From the NCBI GenBank assembly GCA_022376515.1, contig WTXI01000315.1, positions 1 through 41,010 of the forward strand: 41,010 nt of DNA. Reading direction: 5' to 3'. Positions 12,892 to 22,639 of the stretch are shown here, in pieces (the first letter of the stretch is position 1; every line of letters begins with the position of its first letter). The position numbers and the translations under genes were made by a program. The notes beneath the pieces are model-generated. The model saw nothing but the letters and a program-made list of their open reading frames with translations, was not told where the DNA came from and did not search any database. This stretch comes from Lactifluus volemus (lineage: Eukaryota > Basidiomycota > Agaricomycetes > Russulales > Russulaceae).

Positions 12892-13181
12892 TTGTTATTC
12901 ACTGTTGCTGGCACACGTCAAATTCTCTCCATTTTCTCCGGTGTATGTGTATCTCCTGTTGCCTCATGACCCATTGCATTCATTGTACTGAAATCTTTTA
13001 CCCATAGTTTCATTTCGCCTCTGACTTCTGGCATGGAACGCCCCCGATTTCCACCTACCCGTGTCCCTCTTCCCACGACCAATGCCTAGCACGCCCGTGC
13101 CTGCGGGCTAAGTAAATTATCAGGCTCTCCACGTAAGTCCTTCCTCACTGGCACCACTTTCTCCTGCCTTTCTTACTCACC

Positions 13182-16100
13182 ATGTTGTCATCGTACAGAC
13201 TCCCGTGCTTGGTTTCTGGATGTCCCTCTACATTCAAGAGTCAGCACGGCCGCACATATCACTTCCGCACATTTCACACAAATTCCAACCTCCAGGCAAA
13301 TCCAGGACAACGACAATCTACTCCCGAACTCCCACAAGCGCCACAACAACAACGCAGCGAACGCATAGAACACCCTCACCTAACTGGTAAGTATTTTCTA
13401 CATATCCCAAGTACTATGAACATTACTGATGCTCCTTCAACCAGCCCTTCCTTGCGATGCTGATGGGAACTTCCTGCCACCTGGGGCTCAGTCAACACCC
13501 CGCGCACTCGCATCGCCCGACGATTGGACCCCATTTGAGAACAAAGTCCAGTTTCTCGTTGCCGATCTTCTGTACCGCCGAGTCGAGATGTCTGCCGCCA
13601 ATATCGACTTGCTAATGGAGCTGTGGGGATTGTCTGTTGAAGGTTCCGATGAGTCCAGCCCATTCCAAAATCACCAACACCTGCACGCAACAATTGATTC
13701 ATCAGCTCTTGGTGATGTGCCATGGAAATGTCTGATCACTGGATTCTCTGAGGATGTTGCAAGGGACGCTCCTAGCTGGAAACAGACGGACTACGAAGTG
13801 TGGTATCGTGATCCTGATGAGGTTGTACGCACGATGTTGGATAATCCGGGTTTCAATGGGCAATTTGATTTTTGTCCATATGTCGAGCTTGACAAAGATC
13901 GTAAGCGTTGCTGGAGCAATGTAATGTCTGCAAACATCGCCTGGTATCATTGTGTAAGTTTGTATTCATTGTCCATACATTAGGCTGACTTCGTAATCAT
14001 AGGATGTCATTGCCACGCTGCGCGATGTCGAGACACGTGGCGCGATGTACTGCCCGATTATTTTAGGCAGTGACAAGACCACAGTCTCAGTCGCCACTGG
14101 ACATGTCGAATATCATCCGTTGTACCTATCAATCGGCAATCCACACAATACAGTGCGACGTGCACACCGCAATGCCGTGATACCGATAGCGTTTCTCGCT
14201 ATCCCCAAGAGTACGTTACATCATATTTTATAACGACTAAGGTATATTTATATGAACACGATGATCTAGGTGACCGGCGATATGACAACGATCCGGAGTT
14301 TCGCAAATTCAAGCGGCAATTATTCCATGCGTCGATATCTGCGGTGCTACAGCCGCTTCGACCTGGGATGACAAGGCCAGTCGTCCGACGATGCCCCGAT
14401 GGCCACTACCGGCGGGTCATCTACGACTTGGTAGCTTTCATCGCTGACTACCCTGAACAAGTCATGTTGACAGGGATTGTCCAGGGTTGGTGCCCGAAGT
14501 AAGTAGTTTAGTTTGACTCGGACTCGGAGAGTCGGAATTGGGCAACTGAATCCCAATACTGGAATAGGTGTACCGCCTCGCCAAATAACCCAGACGCCAT
14601 TTCAGTGCCGCGAACGGGCGTGCTCACGGACGAGCTCATTTGTCTTCTAGATTCCAAGTCGCTTTGGGAAAAATATGGAATCAATGACGACATTATTGTG
14701 AGTATTGGATTCTCATCCCATCTATGTATTATTGATGGATATTACAGCCATTCACCGCTGATTTTCCACGTGCAGATATCAACGAGATGATTTCGCCCGA
14801 TCTACTACACCAAGCTATCAAAGGCGCGTTCAAAGATCACCTTGTAACGTGGGTTGTGGACTACTTGAGAATCGCTTGGAATGAAAGTCAGGCAAACAAG
14901 ATCCTTGATGACATTGACTGTCGGTGCGTCACGGATTTCTTTCCATACTGGCATCAAGCTCACACACCAAGGAAGAATCGCTGCCGTACCACCATTCCCA
15001 GGTCTTCGCCGCTTTCCTCATGGTCGCCGCTTCAAGCAGTGGACAGGGGATGACTCTAAAGCCTTGATGAAGGTATTTTCACACTGCTAGTGATGCGATT
15101 CCCCATGACTTATACTTGAGATAGGTGTATCTTCCTGCGATTGTTGGCTATGTACCAGATGACATGGTAGCATGTATCGCGTCCTTCCTCGACGCCTGCT
15201 ACATCTCCCGCCGCCAAGACATAAACGAGGACGCCTTGAACAACTTCGATCACTCACTTTCCAAGTTCCTGCGATTGCGTGAAGTATTTCGTACTACCGG
15301 TGTCCGACCAACAGGTTTTTTCCTTCCGCGTCAGCATATGCTGACACACTATCACACCCTTATCCAAGACTTCGGTGCCCCAGGTGGGCTTTGCTCATCC
15401 ATCACAGAATCTCGTCATATTACTGCCGTCAAGAAACCATGGCGGCGCTCTAGTCGGAATAACGCGCTTGGACAAATGCTCATGACAAACCAGCGCCTCG
15501 ACAAGCTCGCAGCGATGCAGGCTGACTTTGTTGCCCGCGGGATGCTGCCAGCTGGCCATATGCCTCCTCCCAATGTCTCGTTCCTCCCCCGCCCAATCGA
15601 TAACCCACCTGCACGCGACAATGACAGTGATGGTGACGATGACGATGAAGGGCCTGTGGACTCAGATATGAACGTGCTTGGGCACGTTGTCCTTGCACGT
15701 TTTTGTGGTAAGTACTGTAACACCGCTACACATTTTATATGAGTTTGAATCTAATATACTGTGCTGGAACTAGTGAGATCCTATCCCGGGGCTCTGCAAG
15801 AACTTGCGGCCAAAATAAATGAAGCTGATCTCCCCACACTGACACAGGCATTCCTTTCCGAGCAGCTTGGAATAGATGGAATACCAGCGGGCTTTCTGCC
15901 ATACACCATCGATGTGAAAGTCTTCCATTCTGCGATTGCAACTTTCTTTGCACCGAGCGATCCCAGTGGCGTCTGCGGCATGCGGCGCGAGCGCATACGA
16001 GCAACGCCTTCGTGGCGAGGAGGGGGACCAAGATATGACACCGTGTTTGTGGTCGAGGACGATGAGAGGCCGGGAATGCGTGGACTCAACGTTGCCCGCA

Positions 16101-16405
16101 TCCGGACATTTTTTTCATTTGTGTACAATGATGTAGTGTTTCCATGTGCGTTTGTCGAATGGTTCACAACGGTAGGCGTGGACAGCATCACTGGAATGTG
16201 GGTGGTGCATCCCGATTATATCTGCAACAGACGCCACAAGGCTGTTATTCACCTCGACGCGATCCTGCGCGCTGCTCATCTTATCCCGATTTATGGTCGT
16301 AATCCCTTACCAATACAAATAAATTCAGTAGTATCACTCGATACTTTTAAAGCATATTACGTCAATAAGTATATTGACCATCACGCACACGAAATCGCTT
16401 TCTGA
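13182..16405 (+). CDS. Plavaka-type transposase (zinc finger, KDZ/CMC-like)
   Basis: Nine exons: 13182-13386, 13445-13953, 14003-14210, 14270-14498, 14568-14697, 14748-14923, 14976-15072, 15125-15707 and 15774-16405. They sum to an uninterrupted frame of 922 residues ending TGA. The N-terminus carries a C2H2-like finger (CLVSGCPSTF then HGRTYHFRTFH). The core is typical of Plavaka transposases: DDWTPFENKVQFLVADLLY, VPWKCLI, YDVWYRD-like YEVWYRDPDE, and PIILGSDKTTVSVATGH followed by YPLYLSIGN-like HPLYLSIGN and VRRAHRNAVIPIAFLAIPK. Later come MISPDLLHQAIKGAFKDHL and FKQWTGDDSKALMKVYLPAI. A glutamate-rich linker and an extra C-terminal domain end in HEIAF. The catalytic acidic residues probably include the Asp of GSDKTT; this is inferred. 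Absence of stops suggests recent activity. Confidence 0.87.
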
Positions 16406-16423
16406 TATTCTTTCTGTACTACC

Positions 16424-16550
16424 TAGATCTAGATTAGTTTCTGTTGTAACTAGAAACTTTATGTCGTTCCTAGAATCGGCTAGAATTGGTTACTAGAATT
16501 GACTAGGTGACTAGATGTCACTAGAGCCAGTAACCTAGTGACGCTAGTGA
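16424..16550 (-). repeat. Right subterminal CTAG-rich repeats
   Basis: About a dozen CTAG tetramers in 130 bp, several in the forms ACTAGAATT, ACTAGGTGACTAGA and ACCTAGTGACGCTAGTGAC. GACTAGGTGACTAG is the reverse complement of the left-end CTAGTCACCTAGTC-like motif near 8905-8920. The units are less regular than the left array. Confidence 0.7.
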
Positions 16551-16571
16551 CAAAAGTCGCTCCAGTAAAAT

Positions 16572-16589
16572 ATCATTTTGCTGATGATG
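16572..16589 (-). repeat. Right terminal inverted repeat
   Basis: ATCATTTTGCTGATGATG, the exact reverse complement of 8869-8886. Immediately outside is GTAAGG, which reads as the 5' splice site of the interrupted DML1 intron. Confidence 0.85.
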
Positions 16590-18103
16590 GTAAGGCTACG
16601 TCAGCGCGTTCGCCGTGGTGCATAGCTGATCTAGTAATTTCTCTTGTTTCAGGACAACGCGCTTATGGATGACTCATTCCGCCGTTTTGTGGAAGAGTGC
16701 GACACTTTCCAGGTCCGCCCACTTCTCTCTGTGCATGAGCTAGTATGCGGCGGTGTGATTGACACCCCCCCCCCCTGGGTAGGGTCTTCAACTCTGTACA
16801 GACAATGCTTCCTTTGGTTCCTTTGTCGACTCGCTTCTCACGGCTTTCCGGGATGAGTATCCAAAACAACCCACTCTGATGTTCGCGGTTCTGTCCGACG
16901 CCACTCCGGAGAACTTGGATACCGAAGACGTGCGTTGGCCATCGATCATCTAGCACAGATTTGGCTGACGACTCGAGTCACAGATCCGCGGACTTAGAAA
17001 AGCGCTGAACGACGCATTGTGCCTACGTGGGCTAAATGAGCTCTCTACTATGAGCGTTCCCCTACAATCCCCAAGGAATTGGTTGCCCGGACCATGGACT
17101 GCTGAGCTCACCACAGACGTGAGTGGCTGTATACATCCGTAGGGCTAACGCGTTTAGTGAACGGTCAGGGCCGTTGTTACGCGGACGTGGTTTCACATCC
17201 TCTTTTTTCTGTTCTCGAAGAACCTCTTTCTGATCGACGTTGATCGAGTAGCTTCGGAGCGCCTATGATACATCTGCAATTCTGTCAGCGCACGTTGAAA
17301 CAGCAACACTGCCCCTTCGGTGGAGCCTCTCCATGCACATGCCCTCCTTTGTACTGACAGTGGGTGATAGGTCGAAAGGCCGTGAATCCCTCTACGGGTT
17401 TTGTCATCAATTGAATGTGTATGGTAACACTCCATTTGCTGAATTGAGCGGAGCTTTCCCAGCGTCTTCTCTAGACGCGCTGGACTCTAGGATATATCGT
17501 TTCACTATAGATCGACCTGAACGCAAAGGCGGGGTGTGTAGCTATGCTTCTATGCCATTATTCTAGCTGCAGCACCGCTCAATTTTGTTCCCCCATCAAT
17601 ACCAGGTCGGCCTCTGGCGACGCAATGTCACGCGTGGGTGGACGGAGCTTGCAAGGCGCCAACTGGACGACTTTGGCGCTGATACGGCTATGAGGTAGAT
17701 ACTGGCGCCCGTACCGTGCACATGGGATCTGACCGAGATTGGCAGTGCCACTTGCGCCACCCACAGCTTGCAGGAGTATCCACTGCCCTCGTCGTACCCT
17801 TCGTTCTTTCGGGCACAGCATTTGAGTTCCGGGCCACATTACACACCCCGCGGCCTTTTAGTGCGGCCCCGATCTGTGCCAATGATATCGACCCTCGAGT
17901 CTGGATGGGCACTGCCTCGTCTATTGGCACAGTGCGCAGATTTTGTGGGACATTGCGTGCGACGGAAGATAAATTGGGAAATGGTTGGTATTGATGAGGA
18001 CGAGGCACGAGAATTACGAGAAGATCTGTGGACTCTACGAGATAACTTTGGGGAGTCGTCCTACGATGACGGCAAAGGGCTGGGAGAGGACGAAAATGAT
18101 TGA
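16590..18103 (+). pseudogene. DML1: DML1/misato, 3' half, separated by transposon
   Basis: Begins with an intron remnant (GTAAGG at 16590 to TTTCAG at 16652). Exons then read 16653-16712 (DDSFRRFVEECDTFQ), 16783-16929 (GLQLCTDNASFGSFVDSLL), 16984-17118 (ALNDALCLRGLNELSTMSVP), 17252-17533 (SAYDTSAILSAHVETATLPL, then GNTPFAELSGAFP), 17606-17694 (GLWRRNVTRGW) and 17767-18103 (SLQEYPLPSSYPSFF to an acidic tail, TGA). With the 5' half the coding length is 534 residues if the last 5' codon is AAC, about the usual size for the family. There are no stops or frameshifts in either half, so the transposon is the only lesion seen. Confidence 0.88.
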
Positions 18104-18624
18104 AAAAAAAAAATTATCAAGTGGTGCCTACTGCGCAGTTTAGAAAAAAAAAACAAAAGTGTAGCGTATATTCTTCCCACAGCGATATCATTGTTGCAGG
18201 AGCGGACTTTGGTATACGGCACTGGCCACTAGAGCGCCCCCCGGGGTTTTGTAAATGTAATAGATCCGAACAAGCCGTGCGATATAGCAGCAGCGATGAG
18301 AGAGATCGTTGACGGGACTAACGAAGAATGCCGGAGAAGGGAATGATGACCAATTATCTCATTCAATTTAGCATTTCGACACTTTCAGAGCCTCAGCCGC
18401 AGCTCGGCGCTCGACTCGTGCCTTGATACTAGTCGCACAGCTCAGATTTCGACGGAGGAAGATGTTACACGTGTTTGCTACACAGCCTTTATCTAGCATA
18501 ACGCAATTGACTCAACCCTCTTTGCTGCATCGGGAGTGAAGAGTATAAAAGAGTCCCTGGGTGGACGCAGCTCCGACCTGCCCCTCAGATCAAACCCACC
18601 CACATCCCCCCCATCCACAAAGCA
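18104..18624 (+). promoter_or_regulatory. Intergenic region and promoter of DUF6699 gene, TATA box
   Basis: Spacer between DML1 and the DUF6699 gene, with two A-rich runs at about 18105-18155 near the probable DML1 poly(A) site. TATAAAA occurs at 18544-18550, 75 bp before the chosen ATG at 18625, a normal fungal spacing. Confidence 0.55.
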
Positions 18625-19547
18625 ATGGCAGCACCATACGCCTGGCCTTACCTCGTCCCCCAGCAGCAGCAGCACCCGTACTTCCAGTTCCCCCCGCCTC
18701 TGGCTCTGGACATAGGCCGTCAAGATCTTGGCAGGGTAGCCCACAAGTTTCACCCCCCGTTCTACCCGCTCTTCTGCCCATCGTCCCCGCGCCTGCACCC
18801 GTAGCGGCGCCCGTCTATCAGCCTGGATTCCTCCACGCCAACTATCATCCCCGTTCCCGGAGGCACTCATTCGATGCTTCCTACGTCGCATATCAACCTG
18901 TATCACCGGGAATCGCACCTTGGCCCGCGGTACCTGCGCCCTATTATACCTATTCGCCCGGGTGGTCATTCGGGTCGTTGGAGCTGCCGCATCCGCAGTT
19001 ACACAATCTGCTCAACGGCGATGTTTCCTCGCAGCGCCTCCACATCAATTTTGCTTCGGTGGAGCTGGAGTTTAGACGACGATCCGGGTTGCTAGGCGGC
19101 ATCGACCGTTTGGGCGCGTACGACCTCGAGCAACCGGCGACGAACCCGCAAATGACGCGAGTTCGTATCGTGTGCGACTTGGTCCCGCAATGGCCCGTCG
19201 ATGTGCACGTAAGCGGCACGACCCTGACACCGCACCGTCGACATCGCCCCGCGCGACCGTATCTGACGCTCGAGGACCTCTTGTTTGCTGTTCACGCGTC
19301 GCTGCATCGCAAGATCTCGCATGACGACTGGGGACGACTCACCTATGCCCAGGAGACCGAAATCGCGCGCGCCTACACGCGTAGGTACAAGGCTAGCGGG
19401 AGCTCTTCCGAGGAGCGTCGACAGCAGGCAGAGGGAGTGAAGCGGATCGACTTTTTGCTTAGGAGCACGTGGTTCAAGGGCTTTACCTGGCTCGAACCTG
19501 AGAACGGAGTGGAGAAACTCAAGTTACTCGTCGGTATGGAGTCTTGA
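18625..19547 (+). CDS. DUF6699 domain protein
   Basis: Basidiomycete-specific family of unknown function. The long frame to 19547 has no ATG until deep inside the domain, so a spliced start is needed. I propose exon 1 at 18625-18677 (MAAPYAWPYLVPQQQQHP) joined over a 62-bp GT..AG intron (18678-18739) to the main frame (PQVSPPVLPALLPIV). The N-terminal third is Pro/Tyr-rich and looks disordered. The conserved part starts at LELPHPQLHNLLNG, continues through VRIVCDLVPQWPVDVHVSG and LTLEDLLFAVHASLHRKIS, and ends RSTWFKGFTWLEPENG. No catalytic motif is visible. The TATA box at 18544 supports a start near 18625. The splice is inferred; the domain assignment is fairly secure. Confidence 0.75.
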
Positions 19548-19987
19548 CTGAAACGGATAAAGTCACGGTTAGTTAAACCTAGTTTGTCGGGTAGCGGCGA
19601 CTGGGCGCACAGCTGGACAAGACGGTTTCGGTCTCCACAACGGATGGTCTACGGCTTTGTCTCATTCTGTTAATTATCCTTTTATGGTGTCGTGCTTGGA
19701 TGGTTAGCGTTGTATCTTTTTGTTTGTTTGTTATAGAGTGAATATACCCTTGTCGTGTAGCAGTGATCATGCTTGGTATAACAGGTGCGGTGTTGTCGCC
19801 TCGGCAACAAAGTTTGAAATCGAGATGAACCTCCTAAGAGACAGCAGGCGTCCTCGTGGCCTTGTTATAAACTTTGACTTTGTAGTGGCCCGTCCACGCG
19901 TGCAGGCACGGTATAACTAGCCGATGAATCGAGGCTCCTTCGCATCCCCATTCCCTTGCTCTTTGAAGCCTTTGAACGGTGCCCTTC
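19548..19987. other. Intergenic, nothing recognised
   Basis: About 440 bp between the DUF6699 and SUR7-like genes, holding the 3' region of the first and presumably the promoter of the second. No repeat or RNA gene seen. Confidence 0.5.
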
Positions 19988-20891
19988 ATGGCAGAGTATT
20001 ATGGTGGACGTTTAGACGACTATAAGTACTACCATCGCATTCACCGTCATCGCAATCGACGCCATGCCGTCTCTACAGGCTTCTGCCTCATCACCGCTTT
20101 TTTCCTTCTCCTTTTCGTTGCTCTCTCCCTTCCAATCATCAAATCCGTTTATCTGCTGCAGTTAAATGCAAATACTGCGTCTGATGTCCCAGCGACGAGC
20201 GTTGGCACAGAACTTCGCTTTGGTGTTTGGGGATTTTGTGCAACGAGGTTAGCATCACAACAAATCTCCTTTGTTCTCCCTTTTGCCGCACTTCCCCCCC
20301 ACCCCCCTCAAGTGTGTTCGTGACCCAGTGTCCCCACTCCAACCCCCCCCCCCCCACCGTTCTCCATCTTGTTAAATCCTCCATGCATGAAAAAGCTCAA
20401 CCTAATCTTTTTTTTTTTTCAAAAGTGTGCTGAACAAGCCGACGTTATTGACCAACTCGGGTAAATGCCTCGGGCCCCAACTGGGGTACACGATCAGTCC
20501 GGAGATCATGGCCGTCGTGTCGAACGAGCCAGAATTGGCCAATCTCGTTCTCAAAGCCATCACCGTTTTACTCGTGTTACACCCGGTCGCGGCTGGCCTC
20601 GCGTTCCTCACGCTTCTTCCGGTCATCGCCTCGTGTTGCGTGTACCACCCGGCACCCTGGATCTCCTCCCTCGTGTTATCCGTCGCGACTGGGCTCGTGT
20701 CCACCATCGTGTTTGCAGCGGACATTGCCCTCGTCACCGTGGCGAAGCACAAGCTTAAGAAGGACTCGGCCCTCAACGTCTCCCTCAGTTTCGGCAACGG
20801 CGTATGGATGGTGCTCGTTGGTATGATCTTCACCTGGATCGCTATGGTGTTGCTTTCCGCGCGCGTGTGCAACTGCTGTGGAAGGAGGTAA
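19988..20891 (+). CDS. SUR7/PalI-family membrane protein
   Basis: Predicted four-helix plasma-membrane protein of the SUR7/PalI (Rim9-like) group, linked in fungi to eisosomes or pH sensing. The ATG at 19988 gives MAEYYGGRLDDYKYYHRIHR, a basic cytosolic tail. Helix 1 follows (STGFCLITAFFLLLFVALSL). An extracellular loop holds FGVWGFC, matching the G-x-W-G-x-C claudin-like signature of SUR7. Exon 1 ends at about 20248; a long intron with poly-C and poly-T runs ends AAAAG at 20424. Exon 2 carries three further helices (VLKAITVLLVLHPVAAGLAF, then SLVLSVATGLVSTIVFAADI, then GVWMVLVGMIFTWIAMVLLS). The stop is 20889-20891; alternatively a 60-bp intron (20888-20947) would add RRDKY and end at 20966. 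Which subfamily it belongs to is not resolved. Confidence 0.78.
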
Positions 20892-21294
20892 TGGTCGCAC
20901 CGTATCGTCCTTTTGCTGCACATGGCTGATCCGATTTATGCGTACAGGAGGCGAGACAAATATTGAGGTCAAGGGAGAATTGAAGGAAAGGAAAGAGGGG
21001 AAAGCACAACAGGCAACACGACCGAGCCACGAACTACTTTCACTACCCACGATGCGATGATCTGATGAAGAATATACCTTGGAAATGCCATTCACGTAGA
21101 TTGATATACTATACAGTACTATACATTTTCTCAAGCTTGCAAAATACAAACTATCATCGTCATCTGATTCCCCATCCCACAGCCTGTCAATGGGCGGGGC
21201 GCTGGGCGACGCCATGCAGGTTTCATAACGCCCACTGGGAACCCAGTACGATACTGTATGCCCCGCTGAGAGCGGAGGTTATGCGCTTCGAAGG

Positions 21295-22593
21295 TTATCG
21301 AAATATTGCTACATTGCTTCGGCGCTTCCTTCGAGAAGCCTGGAACGGCCTGGTCCAGTCCGTTGCAGACACGATACTGCGGAGCTTGTCAAATAACAAC
21401 CAAGCCTTTCGATTGTCTGCCAGCGCTCGGATGCCTCGGAAGAGCAGAGGACTTGAGGGACAGTGCTTCCAGGCGGCGCTCGAGCAAGTCTGGATTTGCC
21501 TAGCGGCGTCAAAGGCATTGTCGGGCGCCTCGCACAGACACGAGACGAGTGCCAAAGTCTCGGTGAGATAGCGCCATGCCTCCTCCGAGTCGCCATCTGC
21601 AGAGTCGAGCGCCGCGCAGACATGGAACCTCTCGTAATTGATCTCATCGGGCCACTTCAACGCTGCATATGTTGCCGCCATTGGCGTGTTTCCCTCGGCG
21701 CTGAGAAAACTGTCAGAGTTGGGACGCCGAGTGTATGCCGACTTGGACGAGTACATCCATGGATGGTTGAGAACCTCTTCCAAAGATGCGCGCGCTGCTG
21801 GATCCGCATGAAGCATGCGCCTTAAAAGATCCTTGCATTCTTTTTTTTTTGACACCGAAAACCCAAAAAAAAAAAAGAAAAGAAGATAAGATGACATGAG
21901 AACCAAAGCCACGCTCGCGTCGCACCCCTATATACACACCTCTGCTGATTCGTCTGGGGAACGTAAGGCATGATGGTGAATGCCTCGAGGCCTCGCCCAA
22001 CACGTCCATCGTGGGACCGTCAAAAGGTACTCGATGACAAACGAGCGTGAACAGTACGACGCCGAGGCCCCACACGTCCACCGGCGGACCCGCGTACCGT
22101 GACGGCACCCATCCTTCTTTTTCTTCTTCTTCTGCGGGACTTTTGCGGCTCAGCAAAAGTTCGGGTGCGGGGCTGTACTGGTCTCCGCAGCGTGAAACGG
22201 GGGCGACAGAGACAGCCGCATAGGTAAAGTCAGTCAGGATGAGACGCGATGATCCGATCGTGAAGGTGGCCGGGGTGGGGGTGGGGGTGGGGGTGCCGAT
22301 CGTGGTGCGAGTACCGGTAGAAACGAGAATATTGTCCAATTTGAGATCTGGAGGAGGAGAGTTGCGAACAATAATTTTGCGTTGGGTTGTCATGCTTTCT
22401 ATGGAAGGAAAAAGAAGGGTGGGCACGTACTACGGTGCACCACGCCGTGCTTGTGGAGAAGCGATAGGGTGCGGGCGAGTTGTTGCGCGAGTGGACGCGC
22501 CTCACGTTCCTTGAACCCACCCTTGTTGATTGTCAAGTCTAGAAGGGATTGGGGAGCATCTTTTTGGTTGCACTTCGTGGTGGTAGGCTGCAT
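21295..22593 (-). CDS. Protein kinase-like protein, C-lobe only, probable pseudokinase
   Basis: Minus-strand gene with a recognisable C-lobe of a Ser/Thr kinase: FKEREARPLAQQLARTLSLL, LHKHGVVHR, LKLDNILVS, LTDFTYAA, SPAPELLL, VDVWGLGVVLFTLVCHRVPF and KDLLRRMLHADPAARASLEE followed by VLNHPW. An intron splits the catalytic loop; the best donor (GTACGT at about 22430) with acceptor CTCCAG gives HRN in place of HRD, and the other donor gives HH. The magnesium motif is DFT instead of DFG. A second intron joins ISR to ECKDLLRRM. No glycine-rich loop or VAIK lysine is found: a stop lies just upstream of the frame and HUB1 occupies the space. The first in-frame ATG is at 22593. A Thr-Pro repeat sits after the catalytic loop. 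Likely non-catalytic or a decaying fragment. Confidence 0.65.
22272..22293 (+). other. G-quadruplex-type G-run repeat
   Basis: Four runs of four to five G separated by single T on the plus strand. On the minus strand it encodes the Thr-Pro repeat of the kinase-like protein, so the G-rich strand is the template for that gene. Confidence 0.7.
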
Positions 22594-22639
22594 CGCGTGC
22601 TCGAGATCCGATAAGATCAACTCCGAGTCAGATTATGTC

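Larger units (their letters stand above)
12102..13181. promoter_or_regulatory. Shared bidirectional control region inside the transposon
   Basis: About 1.08 kb between the divergent start codons of the accessory gene (12101, minus) and the transposase (13182, plus). It has no coding signal and contains two sets of tandem repeats, listed separately. A promoter role follows from the divergent layout and is not shown directly by a motif. Confidence 0.55.
8869..16589. mobile_element. Plavaka-type DNA transposon, two genes, apparently complete
   Basis: The 7,721-bp element is bounded by a perfect 18-bp inverted repeat, CATCATCAGCAAAATGAT at 8869-8886 and its reverse complement at 16572-16589. Weaker similarity continues inward through ACTGG. 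Both ends carry subterminal CTAG-rich repeats. Inside are a minus-strand DUF6532-type gene and a plus-strand transposase, diverging from a roughly 1-kb shared control region with tandem repeats. Both genes read through without internal stops once spliced. Plavaka elements belong to the KDZ/CMC-like basidiomycete DNA transposons. No unambiguous target-site duplication is visible; GTA occurs at 8863-8865 and 16590-16592 but is offset from the left repeat by 3 bp. The element separates the two halves of DML1. Confidence 0.88.

Noticed and set aside
18561..18624. DUF6699 frame starting at 18561
   Set aside because: The codon at 18561 is GTG, and it lies only 11 bp after the TATA box; a spliced ATG start at 18625 fits better.
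20339..20425. Poly-C and poly-T runs in the SUR7-like gene as a frameshift
   Set aside because: They lie inside an intron with good GT and AG ends, and the flanking exons join in frame.
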